DNA of 64,000 bases from NCBI GenBank assembly GCA_947561585.1, contig CANNZV010000945.1, positions 62,001 through 126,000 on the forward strand, written 5' to 3'. Of this stretch, positions 23,151 to 34,019 are shown piece after piece. The notes under the pieces were generated by a model. That model was not told the DNA's origin, did not search any database, and saw only the letters and a list, made by a program, of their open reading frames with translations. The DNA comes from Caprella mutica. Taxonomy: Eukaryota; Arthropoda; Malacostraca; Amphipoda; Caprellidae. Position 1 is the stretch's first letter; each line of letters begins with the position of its first letter. The translations under genes were made by a program, and so were the position numbers.

Positions 23151-24018
23151 ACCTATTGCTCTGCAGATTCGGGGACAATCTCCCCCATCCTCACACAATG
23201 TCCAACACTACACCAACACAGGACCTCGTACGTTTCACTGAAGCACTAGTGGAACCGCCCACAAGAAGTAATTGCCTTCCTGGAGGATATAGTGTTCATC
23301 CAGGCCCACATCGAACTTTCTTGTTTTTGAGGCTAATCAAAGGCTTCTTCGCGGGTGACCTTGCAAAGAGGTCAATTTCGCCGAGGCGTCTAGACACGGT
23401 TCTACTAGAAACATTGACATCGTAGGAGGTACTCATTTCACGAGAAATAACTGCTGTCATCTGAAACCTATCCTTCAGTGCCATTTTCCTCATGATCCTA
23501 TCGTCTCTAGGAGTGGTGTTTCGCGGTCTACCCTTCTTCTTCGGTGGTGAAACTTTCCCAGTCTCCTTGTAGTCCTTTATTATTCTTTCCACAACACTTT
23601 TGGACAATTGCAAGTCTTCGGCTATCTTCCGGACTGAATTTTTATCTTCATAAAGTTGTACAATTCTTCTTTTCATGGAGGCGGTCATTTTCGGTGCCAT
23701 TGCTATGATGTAACCGGCTAAAATGTAAACAAAGTGGGGCAATCGACTTAATCTTCATTGCAATAGTGAGAAATGTGGATAAACTGCCTTTAAATAGTAT
23801 TTTTCTAACATTATCCCACGCTTTTGGCACTGTGATTTTGAGAAAAAAATTGACTCCCACCATAAGTTTTTTTCTATCCTACGTATTAAGCTGAAATTTT
23901 ATATCATTATTAACACTATAAGTGGCTACATTGAATGTAAAAATTATTTAAATCCATTGGAAAATATTGCAGAAATGGTAAAAAAACTGAATTGTCCCAC
24001 ATTTTTGTCCGCTAGTGT
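23150..24018 (-). mobile_element. Tc1-like element, 5' part only
   Basis: The 5' TIR CACTAGCGGACAAAAATGTG lies at the right edge (to 24018), followed by TA. An N-terminal transposase segment follows at 23742-23296. The other end is not found. The element is truncated within or just after the DNA-binding domain. Confidence 0.7.
23296..23742 (-). pseudogene. Tc1-family transposase N-terminus
   Basis: 148 codons: a paired-like helix-turn-helix (SMKRRIVQLYEDKNSVRKIA...SVVERIIKDY), a GRPR AT-hook-like linker (KKKGRPRNTTPRDDR) and a second helix-turn-helix (SSRTVSRRLGE). This is the bipartite DNA-binding domain of Tc1 transposases. It stops at VRCGPG, just where the catalytic domain should begin, and no DDE motifs follow. 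Non-functional for transposition; a peptide that only binds TIRs is possible in principle. Confidence 0.78.
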
Positions 24019-24019
24019 A

Positions 24020-25240
24020 GCTTTAAGTTTCAGAACAATCTTTGTCTAATATATCTTTTATACCCCCCAAAAAAAAACCTCAGAGGGATTTATTTAAACT
24101 TTTAACTACTCTCTGTATTTTTTAGATAGAAACAAACATATTTCACCATCTTATTCATAAATTCCCACTCTACAATTCTATATGAGCATTTTTTTCAAAT
24201 TTGTTTTAAAAAAACTATTCACATTATTTCTGAAAAAATGAGAAAATTTTGGAAAAAATTAAAAATATATGAAGTGGGCAAAAAAAATGGAACAAAACGG
24301 TATATACCTTTATAGCAAGGTGTATGATGAACAAGTTACAATTTTCCGTTTGTCTCTATCTGCAAAACTCAGAGGGGAGAAACGAATTGAAATCTGAAAA
24401 TGCAGTTTTTCAGGAAAGCCAATTTTCAGAATATTTTTGAAAAAAATTGATAAAAATCACTTCTAGATGGGATTGAGCTTTAATATTTTAACACGTTATC
24501 TGGAAGATTATAAGGCGTCATTTTATGTCAAAATAATAATAATTCGATATCTTTTCAGATTTATGTCTATGTAGTCTCGACCTCTGATATTTTATACTAT
24601 AAGGCATCCTTATAGTATAAAAGAGACTATAAGGCATCCTTTTATATAAAAAATATATATCGATATTTTTCGACACTATGCGATACGGTCCCCTTAATAG
24701 CTATACATATGTTTCGTGATTCATCCGCGTATAATCAAACCTGTCATCTTTTTCTAACATCAGTTCCTTCATTACGTTTACACGAGACTATTTTTGTCCT
24801 TTATGAATCCATTGTTATGACCAAACCTTTCTTTTTCTTCCTTTAACCTTGATCAAATTTCGTACAATCAACCTGATAAGTTTAATAGCTCAGGACCATA
24901 GGAGAGAGTTTTCCTACGGCGCCGTAAGCGAGGGTGATCGTTGGAAAACTTAAGAGTGAAATAGGGGCTTAAGGCTCACGAACTAATTTGCGTTATTATC
25001 GTATTGTTTGTTGAATGGCCTTAAATTACAGGCCCCTCTTATATTAACAAAATTACGACTGACTTATTTCATATAGTAATAAGAGTGAGACATGACTCAA
25101 CAAGTTATACAATTAAATATCCTTAAAAATTTCTTTTTCTATGAGTTAAAATAAAAGAAAATTGTTTTAGGGCTCGACTGATGAGTAGCGATTGAAAGAA
25201 TTAAAGTTCCTTCTGTTATAAAGAATAACCTGATCTGAAT
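24020..25240. other. Intergenic, AT-rich
   Basis: Short hairpin-like phrases (actataaggcatcctt with its inverse at 24597-24640). No gene, TIR pair or window repeat is recognised. Confidence 0.5.
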
Positions 25241-25246
25241 AATGAT

Positions 25247-25325
25247 ATTACCGTGAAATAAATATCACAAAAAATGGTCTCCGTTTTATATGCCAACGAA
25301 CTGCAATAACTTCGAGAAATGCCTC
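25247..25325. repeat. Diverged fragment of MITE E1
   Basis: taccgtgaaataa...atcacaaaaaa...gtctccgttt...acgaac matches the interior of E1 (7580-7640 and, inverted, 8745-8795). It lacks both ends. Confidence 0.6.
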
Positions 25326-25728
25326 GCAATTATTTCAGCATATATAAAAGCGGAATATGTCTCATTGGGTTAATATTACTCACCTAATTAAGTGATTTAT
25401 CTCCCAGTAGCTGCATAGAATCACTTACAAAAACATACTTGATAATTTAACCGAAATATGACAAATAGAACATAGATTATATACAGTTTACCTGAAATAG
25501 AAAGAGACAATGAATTAATACTCTGAAACTATATATAATGAAGGTAGGTATGCTATACATATTATACACACACTTCTTTTTGTCTATTACACATGAAAGT
25601 GACTGCACATAAAGATATGGGAAGAATATAATTACACTTCAAAAACTAATCAGAACCACCCTGACTTTGTTTCAAAATTAATTTTACTTTATTCTCGAAA
25701 TATCATTTTCAACTTCGCATGTTTTCAT

Positions 25729-26592
25729 GGATGTGAAAAATTGCCACCGGACAATTGCCACCCGCGGACAGTTGCCACCCGGACGATTGCCACCCAAATA
25801 TTTATTATGAGGCCACTTAACTTTAAAAATGGAGATGAAATATGTATATTATTTTTGTATGATTAATTATTATTTGTATACAATATAAGATAAGAAAATT
25901 CATTACACATTTAATATTTTCCTTTTTAAGTGACTGCATTCACAGAGAAGCTTTTCTGCATCCATGAGCTTGTCACCCACGGTGGTAGATGACTTTGTTC
26001 ATGGAGCCACTTTCCTTTCTGACTACTTCTTCAAGTCCCTTGTATTTAATTTCCTTTTGATGTCAGTAATATAGTCATTAGTAAACCAAATTTCTGGAGC
26101 AGACGATATTCCATTAATAGAATTGAAATATCTTGCCCGGAATAGGTCTTTATTTATAATTATTTGCAAAAGGAAAAACAATAGGTATTTATATTACTAC
26201 CCAGTAATATGATTTACAAGTTAAGAATCCTGACAATATAATTAGGGTTGTGACAATATGTTTTTAAAATCCTAAATCCTGAAAATGTTATAGACGAAGG
26301 GAATTAAACAGTTTAGAATCGTTCTAAAGAAGTGATAAAAAGTATTCAATAACATAAGATTTAAAAAATATAAGATTTAAAAAGCACATTCAGAAACCGA
26401 ATAATATTTTTTATATCTTATATTGTACATAATTAATAATTTAACAATAATATACATATTTTATCACCATTTTTTTAAGTTAAGTGACCCGATATTAATT
26501 ATTTGGGTGGCAATTGTCCGGGTGGCAACTGTCCGGGGGTGGCAATTGTTCGAGGGTGACAATTGTCCGCGGATGGCAATTGTCCTAGCACC
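25729..26592. mobile_element. Foldback element FB3
   Basis: The left arm (25738-25797) has about four units like acaattgccacccgcgg. The right arm (26508-26592) has six inverted units like gggtggcaattgtccg. The right terminus, reversed, is GGTGCTAGGACAATTGCC, fitting the GGNTCTAGG end of the other foldbacks. The left terminus is worn (GGATGTGAAAAATTGCC). Inner arms also pair (ccacttaactt... with its inverse). The loop holds an inverted piece of the 15-kb repeat and a hAT half-copy with TAGGGTTGTGACAATAT at 26244. No TSD is recognised. Confidence 0.75.
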
Positions 26593-26811
26593 ACGGGTGG
26601 TCCTGCAAGTAAATTTGAACAGTTTTGCAATTCACATATTTTTCAAACTATTCCTCTAATAATTATGATTTTTTTACCAACCATCTTATGAAATTATATT
26701 CAAAAAGATGTTATAATAATATTCAGAAAAGGCTTCGTTAAATCGGATAAACAAACAAGAAATGAAACGCGCTAAGACCTCTCCTTCGACAGCGTTAAGA
26801 ACACTGACTTG

Positions 26812-27420
26812 AAAGATGGCGCCAAAGCCATCGAAAGGATCTACTTTAGACGATATCAAAACTATCCAAAAGATGCAATGTTACCACATAACCATCAGCA
26901 GATTAGTCAGTCCTAAGGATAGAGTCTTACGTCAGGAGACTTCAAACATTACTACTTGCTCAGAAGTCATCAGATTTGACAAATTCCCAAAGCTTCACAA
27001 TCATCTTAAAGAACAAAAGACATGTTTGCATTTCTGTCGATGATGAAAAGTTCATTGTTGACGAGTTTGCTAATGGCTAGAACACGTAAGTTGTTCCACC
27101 TTAGATGCAGAGCAAAGATCTTCGTTTTGTGGTGATGTTTGCAGACAAGGTAAGTGAATAGCAAGGTGATACCTCCTCCTTTTGTCGAAGCTGGACACGG
27201 CAGAATATTCGAAGATTCTAAATGATGTCATTAAAAATCATAACTTTTTGTCATTTCTTTCGTTACTTTCGACAATATCATGTGGATTTTCGTCATCAAA
27301 TTATGACTCAACAACAATTGAGACGGTGACGATGAATGTCTTAAAGCGCGCAAGACTTTATCTAGAAGATTCCGGTGGCCATTTTCAACACCTTCTGTAG
27401 ATAGCCTTTAGAAGTGTTTC
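26812..27420 (+). pseudogene. Mariner/maT-type transposase pseudogene
   Basis: Pieces in several frames follow the order of a mariner transposase. There is an N-terminal helix region with MAPKPSKGSTLDD (26816). A first catalytic motif, VDDEKFIVDEFANG, is near 27037-27075, then RFVVMFADKVS near 27115-27150. Segment 27186-27230 encodes KLDTAEYSKILNDVI, and a C-terminal tail encodes SGGHFQHLL at 27375-27398. The last phrase resembles the tail of Tc-A (HIGGGHFQQPQ, near 55660). Multiple stops and frameshifts. No TIRs are found. Confidence 0.62.
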
Positions 27421-27569
27421 CATTGTTTTTAAAATAAGTTTGCAATACATGAATTGAAAGTATCAAACCATGTCTTCTAGAAAATACATTTGCTTCCTCT
27501 AAATTCTTATTTCAAATATTACTAGTGGGGGTCAAAGGATTGCAAAAAACACTGTTGATTTCGAATTCA

Positions 27570-27860
27570 TACTTTATATTATGGCTCTACATCGAAATAT
27601 AGTGATCAAGCAACAAAAACAAGGTGAGAATAATCCATACATTGCGAAGAAGTTGATAATGAATCGTTCAACTGTTGAGAAAAATTGTTAAATGTTCAAG
27701 GAAATAGGTTCCATCTCGGAAAACCCAGGACACGAAGGAAAACACAGAAGATGCGGAAGAAGATATGTCGAAACTCATATCAACATCTCATCATAAACTG
27801 GTTGTAGAAGTCGGTGCTTTAAGCAAAGAATCTTGGATGTCTTCTGAAGACTATACATAA
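27570..27860 (+). pseudogene. Second mariner-like transposase fragment (DNA-binding part)
   Basis: In one frame: MALHRNIVIKQQKQGENNPYI with IAKKLIMNRSTVEKNC after it, then a stop and FKEIGSISENPGHEGKHRR. This is the helix-turn-helix plus Pro-Gly-rich linker of a mariner-type transposase. It ends near the 5' end of the retrotransposon that follows. Confidence 0.6.
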
Positions 27861-28003
27861 ACTCAGTCATTTTAAATATTGAATTGGGCTTCAATTGTGA
27901 AGAGATTTTCGACAGAAAAAACATCCCCCGCACTGCCACTGAGAAGAATCACTGAGAATTTTTTAAATTTTCAACTGTTCAATTCATTTTTATACTAATT
28001 AAA

Positions 28004-28033
28004 CTTTGTGGGGATGTTGAATCCAATCCTAGC
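28004..28033 (+). other. 2A-like ribosome-skipping motif at head of LINE-1 ORF2
   Basis: In frame with the endonuclease, 31 codons before its first Met, the peptide is LCGDVESNP followed by Ser. The consensus of 2A peptides is D-(V/I)-E-x-N-P-G-P; here the Gly-Pro after NP reads Ser-Leu, so the motif is inactivated or altered. The upstream residues are hydrophobic, as in 2A sequences. 2A-like motifs at this position are known from some CR1-type retrotransposons. Confidence 0.62.
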
Positions 28034-29440
28034 CTTAGAAATAATGCTAATAAATGTCGCCTACTATACTCTAATGCACGTGGACTACACTCTAACTTGA
28101 AAGAATTACATGCCTGTTCAGCTCACTACGATGTTATATTGTGTTCAGAAACTTTAGTGTCAAATCGTAGAAATATTTCTGAACTACTTTTGCCGAATTT
28201 TAATCGACCTGCCTTGCTTCTACGTGACTCCAGGCCTAGAGCGAGAGGCCTTGCTGTGTACATTAGAACTGGATTTTGTGCTTCTATCAAAAATGATCAT
28301 ATATGCCAATGCCACGAGATTCAACTTGTTAAAATTACAAGCAGGACCAATAATTTTTACATTTTTAGTTTGTATAGGAACCCAGACTTGGATAATAGTA
28401 TATTTGATTGCCTTCTGAACTCTATGTTCGAGATTCAGGGTGCTGACCGTAAAGCCTCTTTCATTTTTGTTGGTGATTTGAATTTTCATCACCAGGAATG
28501 GCTTGTTTCGGTTAGTAATACTGATTCGGCAAGTATAGCTGCTCTCGACTTTGCCAATCTTTCTGGATGTGACCAGCTAGTTCAGGAAGGTACACACAGA
28601 AGTGGCAATTGTTTGGATTTACTCCTTACTGATGTCCCTGATGTGGTAGATGTTAGAGTTAAACCCCCGTTAGGTACGTCAGATCATTGTGTTGTTTCCT
28701 TTAATGTAAGGCTTACTTTCCAAATACCTGATATAAGATTTGAACGAAGAGTGTACTTAAAGGAAAGAACTGATTGGAGAGCTGTTTTGCGTGACGTTGA
28801 ATCAATTCACTGGGGTAATATATTCAGATCTCCTGACCCTGTTGGCCTCCTAAATGAAGAATTGTTGAATAGTATCAATAGGAGAGTCCCTAAAAAAATC
28901 ATACGGACTCGCTGCAAAGATAAGTGCTGGTTTAATGAGGACTGCAGGAGAGCTTTTAATGATAAGCAGAGAGCTTACCATCGCTGGACACGTAATAGAT
29001 CTGACAATCTATGGAGGGAGTACACGCGTTTCCGTTCTGTAGCTGCCAGAGCTTATACTACTGCACAAATTGAGTTCAATAGCACTCTGCAGGATTCTCT
29101 TGCTAATGCAACTCAGTCCCATAAGTGGTGGTCTACCTTAAAAACTGCTCTTTTTGGTGTAGATTCCTCATTGCCACCTTTCCGTGGTAACCACAGTAAT
29201 CTCATCTTTGAACCTAAGGCTAAGGCGGTATTGTTGTCGGAATCTTTCCTTAGTAAGCAAAGTGGTTGGGGTCCAAATTTACCTGACACTTACCATCCTG
29301 AGACAAAAATAACTAATATAATTTTTAGATCTTCAATACTGAGAAAGTATTTGAATGATTTGGATTCACATGGGGGTGTTGATCCTAACGGGGTTTTCCC
29401 ACTTTTTTTTACAGAAAATATCAAATCTCTTGGCCCCTAA
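28004..29440 (+). pseudogene. LINE-1 ORF2 part 1: apurinic-type endonuclease
   Basis: The open frame runs from a stop near 27953 to 29440. Motifs in order: LLYSNARGL (N), CSETLVS (catalytic Glu), SLYRNPD, FVGDLNFHH (D and N), LDLLLTD, and TSDHCVVSF (catalytic Asp-His). A linker rich in W/R (RAYHRWTRNRSDNLWREY) follows, as is usual before the reverse transcriptase. The frame is lost at the start of the polymerase domain, around 29410-29440, where the reading continues in another frame. Confidence 0.82.
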
Positions 29441-30808
29441 ATTAGCCAGAATTTTAATCCTCTCAGGTTCTTTCCCTAGAGTTTGGCGTACTGCTAACAT
29501 AACTCGAATTCCTAAAGGAATTCCATTCCCTACAGAATATAGGCCTATATCCCTGACCTCGATCTTGTCTAAGATATATGAAGGACTGATATTTGAGAAA
29601 TTCCATAAATTTGTTGAATCCTCTAACCTTCTGTCTAATACTCAATTCAGCTTTCGGAAGTGCTTGGGATGCTTACTTTTGTGCATGAAGTTCAAAGTGG
29701 CCTTGACTCACGTTCAGAAACTAGGGCAATCTCTCTTGACTTTAGTTCTGCCTTTGATTTGATGGATCATAAGGGTCTTGTTTAAATTGGAATTTAAGGG
29801 CGTTGGAGGTAAGATACTGAGAGTCTTGAATGAGTTTCTATGTGATAGACAACAGCGTGTCGGCGTTGATGGGAAATTTAGTGAATTTAAAACTTCTTCT
29901 GGTGTGCCCCAAGGTAGTGTCTTGGGTTCACTTCTTTTCATCCTCTTCTTCTCGGATATGTGGGTTGGACTTGAGAATAGGAAGATTGCATATGCAGACG
30001 ATACTACGCTGTATTTAATTATCGATAGACCTGCCAATAGAATTGAAGTGGGAAATTCATTGAACAGAGATCTCGAAAGAATCCATGAGTGGTGCACTGT
30101 TTGGGGAATGAGGTTAAATCCTCATAAGATACAGTCTATATTTTTTTCTCGATCAAGGACTCTGCAACCAATTCAATTCACCACCTCTGAACTTATGTGG
30201 GTCATCAATTCCTTTGTCGGAATCGATAAAACTTCTTGGTGTCACATTTGATGACAAACTTACTTTTGAAAAGCATATTCGAAATTTATGATCATCAATT
30301 GCTCAGAAGATTGGACTCCTGTGCAAATGTCTTAAGACTTTTGGGAATCGCGAGACAGTAACTAGGTCTTTCTTCGCATATATTCTCCCTCGTTTTGAAT
30401 ATTGCTCTCCAGTCTGGTTATCTGCTGCTCTCTCCTATTTGAGGCTACTTGATCGAGCGTTCAGTGGAATTAGTTTTATTATACCTGATCTTTCGATCGA
30501 TTTTCGTGAACGCCGCAAAGTTGCCTGTTTAAGTTTTGTTTTTAAAAATATTTAATAATGAGAATCACCCTATGCATTGTCACTTGCCACCTCCTTACAT
30601 TCCTGTAAGAGTGAAAAGATTTGCAGGTAGCGTCAATGATTCAGCTTTACTGTGTATGCGGTATAATACTACTCAATATTCTCGCTGTTTCTTGCCGTTT
30701 ATTTGAAAGATATGGAATGAACTCCCTAATGATCTTGTCGATGTTGTGGATTCAGCCAAGTTCAAGTCAGCAGTGAAACAACACTACCCATCCGCTAGGG
30801 TACCTTGA
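29355..30808 (+). pseudogene. LINE-1 ORF2 part 2: reverse transcriptase and C-terminus
   Basis: Fragments in several frames: RIPKGIPFPTEYRPISLTSI (29500-29560), then motif A as SLDFSSAFDLMDH in a different frame (29735-29773), then SSGVPQGSVLGS and AYADDTTLYL (YADD box, about 29990-30020) at 29778-30251. After a further shift, LLGVTFDDKLTFEKHI and IGLLCKCLKTFGNRET, and an end region with IWNELPNDLVDV near 30710. At least three frameshifts and several stops. Not active. Confidence 0.8.
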
Positions 30809-31139
30809 GTTTACCTATTACTGTGGAATGGAATCACAGTTCAATAGAGTGGAACTTCATCATTGTTTTTTTTTATGCTGAAGAGTACCATAGCTTTGTA
30901 GATACAAAGTCAATTTGTGTGACTCTTTCGGCAATCTCTCTTCTCCTGGGTATTTGAGTACTGCTGGGTCTTTCAGATTTGTAGTCCACGGACTTTCCAG
31001 TTGTCCTCTCTTACTCATGTCATGGAAGGAGGGGTTTTAGTGGGTTAGAGTTCCACACTACCTGGGCTGAGCATGTCTGCTCTCCCAGGTGTGCATGATG
31101 CATTTCCGCTTCTTTGCCTTTGGCTTAAAAAAAAAAATA

Positions 31140-32320
31140 TCTCAAGTTTTTTTTATTTTGCTCTTGAGTTTTGAAGTGTGAGGAATTGACGTTTTCTCAT
31201 TCTGTACAGAGACAACTGGAATTTCTTAGTGATGATAGTTCTCAATGAACTGATTGTGGTGGATACTTTTGTTGGATGGAAAGTTTCAAATGAGAATTAT
31301 TAAAAAACTATGATTGCTTATGGATATTACAGTACAGTAATTGTGTTATTTCCCTTATTTGTGTAGAAGAAACTAGTATCTACAAAATGAATGTCAATAT
31401 ATTTTGATAGCAATAATTCAATGACATTCATTTGGAAATTCCATCTGGCCAAGTTTAAAAATTTGGAGATTTTGCTGGCAGACTGGAAAAAATATTTGAG
31501 GCTTGAAGAGCTTTAAACTGCAGGTTAAATTCTAAAAATTCTTTATACATGTATATTTAAGGTTAGCTATCTACATACCATAGCTATCACAGTTAGCAGA
31601 TGAGAAATTGATCAACTAGCAATTCGTTTCATAATTAATTAAAATAATATATAGAATCAAATTTGAAATGGTTTGCAATTTCCTTAACAGTAACCTTATA
31701 TCTAATGAATAGAGTAATAAAAAAAATTATTAGAGTGGAGGGGACTTTCCATTTTAGGAGGGATACAGAAATACAAACCACCTATATTATAACCATGCCA
31801 GACCATTACTTTGAACAGCTAATTGTAATTCATAACAAACTGCTAAATAGAATACGCTGGTTGAATTTTCCTTTGAATAACTATTTCAATAGTTCTCAGT
31901 GGAATTTTAGTTTATAAAATAATTAAAATTTCAATCTATTTATGATAATATCTGCTTCAATTATATTGTACCCATCTACTAGTTATCATGTACAATTGCA
32001 GATGAATTCTAGCAATAATTACCTAGGTAGACAATACCCATGAACTGATAGTGAGCTTAGCAGTGTACTCAGTACTCACCTATTAATTTACATACTAGGT
32101 ACTAATAGTGTATTAGTACTAGCAAGTTAGTAACAGTACAGGTCAAAAATCCTTGCTGCAAATCTGATCATTACTTACACTAATAGCTACTAAGTAGATA
32201 CAAGCTAGGAGATTAATTTAACGTAAACATAATTTAAAAAAAAATGAAAGAATATTACAAAGAGAATATATATTGTGATTATATACATTGAATTTATAAA
32301 TATTGAAGTAATATTAGACA
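31140..32320. other. Intergenic with a Tc1 fragment
   Basis: At 31640-31745, caaatttgaaatggtttgca and gagtggaggggac match 2290-2380 within the hAT element, so a piece of the same Tc1-like element lies here. The rest is AT-rich without gene signals. Confidence 0.55.
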
Positions 32321-32324
32321 AGGA

Positions 32325-32905
32325 TTAATAAAATTTTATAAGTAATTTTGGGAAAATCCTAGTTTAGGATCATAAGATCCTAAGCAGCTAGGATGCTTCC
32401 TTTATATTTTATGTTAAAATACAATTAAGAAAAGAATAATAATAATATACCAAGTACAAGCGAATATCTTGTCTACCAGATGATATTAGAAGGTCAATTT
32501 CAATGATTAATATAATTATATGAAAATAATATAGAAAAATTAAACTAATAATTATAACTCTGAAGAAAGAAGAAAATTTACCCCTCAGGATGGACAACAG
32601 TGTAGATTGCATTACATGCAAAGGCAAAATATTAAATTTGGATAAATTGAACACAGAAGAAGGCGCTTTTGAATTTCTACAAGCTCATGGATAACTAAGT
32701 TGAATATAATAATTATTTTCCATTCATGATTTTGTTCAATAACTAAGTGAATAATAATTTATCCATACTTTTTTTATTTAATTTTACTCAAAAATAATAA
32801 TAATTAATATATAATAATAATATAATATAGAAGCATCCTAGTTTGGGATCATATGATCCTTAACTAGGAATTTACCGTAATTTTTTTTATAAGATTTTTT
32901 AATAA
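32325..32905. mobile_element. MITE with inverted arms (tagtttaggatcataagatcc)
   Basis: The left arm at 32325-32402 and the right arm at 32828-32905 are inverted copies of about 75 bp, each with a small inner palindrome (ggatcataagatcc / ggatcatatgatcc). No TSD was identified, and the AT-rich loop has no gene. Confidence 0.65.
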
Positions 32906-33690
32906 TTCCTATCTATAATGTAAATTAATAGGCAGGTAAGTAGTAACAGCATTTATGAATTAGGCGATCAGCTGTTCAAACTATAAACCTCATAATGGTC
33001 TGACATGGCCTGAGAGTTACAATATAAGATAGGCTCAGAAACAGAAGCTTGGAGAGGTTTTAATAATTGGGAGACTACTAATTATTTTTCCTTCAAAAAT
33101 TATTAAATTGTGATCAACATCATTAAATTGGTTATAGCTAGCTATATGGAAGTAATAATTTTTTAAGTATTTAATTATTTTTATTTTTGAATATGAAGAA
33201 TACTTTGTTGAATTTTGTGGAGTATTATTATGAATTTTGAAATGCATTCATCAATTTGATCCATTGCTAGGACCATTAGACAGTGCATAGGTAAATTTAA
33301 AAGTTCTTGATGAGCATTTTTTAAACTGAAAATCTGACAAGCTAGTGGCTAAACCAAGTTATGGATTGTGTGGTTGTGAATTCTACCTAATTTATGGGAT
33401 GGAAATTTAAACTCCTGGAGAGTGAAAAATTGGTGAAGATTATCTCATTTATTGAATTTTCTTCATATGATACAATGTTAAAAATAGGTTCAAATTTGGA
33501 GAATATATTGAGAGCAATCTGAATAAAAATTCCAATGGGCTTAAATTTTTAGCTACACAGTTTTACTAAAAAAATAATCATATATTTCAGAGCCCGGTCA
33601 TCTGATAAACTAGATAGTAAATAAAATTTAACATCCATTTAGTACCCAAATAGTTTAATATCTTAATAATGATGAATAAAAGTTAATGAA
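32906..33690. other. AT-rich intergenic
   Basis: No gene, repeat match or TIR pair seen. Confidence 0.5.
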
Positions 33691-33695
33691 GATTT

Positions 33696-34019
33696 TAGGG
33701 ATGGGATGAAGTATCGGTATCGGCAATTTTTCTGGTATCGGTGGCTACTCTGTATTGTATGGGCAAAAAAGTGCTGATACCACTAGTGTTAAAAAAAATT
33801 ATTAACACAATTTATTATCTTTTATTTATCAATTACAATGAAATTTAAAAATTTAAATTGATGTAACAATGATTTACTATAAATTGGTAATCCCAAGTTT
33901 TCAAAATTATTAATCTCATTTAAATAATCAAAGTATCGGTGAAAATCTAGGTATCATTATCGACAGGGTATCGATGAAAATCTAGGTATCGGTAAAATTT
34001 TGGTATCGTCCCATCCCTA
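33696..34019. mobile_element. hAT MITE (TAGGGATGGGA type)
   Basis: The ends TAGGGATGGGATGAAGTATC and, reversed, TAGGGATGGGACGATACC form TIRs. The flanks gaagattt and aaatattt are a worn 8-bp TSD (six of eight match). Subterminal copies of gtatcggt and gaaaatctaggtatc repeat near both ends. TAGGGATG ends are common in insect hAT MITEs. Confidence 0.75.

Larger units (their letters stand above)
27956..31135 (+). mobile_element. Non-LTR retrotransposon LINE-1 (jockey/CR1-like), broken
   Basis: A 5'-truncated element with a 2A-like motif, an AP endonuclease, a reverse transcriptase with frameshifts, a C-terminal region ending near 30808, and a 3' UTR ending in a run of eleven or more A (31124-31135). 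ORF1 is missing; the preceding sequence is mariner debris. No clear TSD was found. Placement in the jockey/CR1 group rests on domain order and motif style only. Confidence 0.85.
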
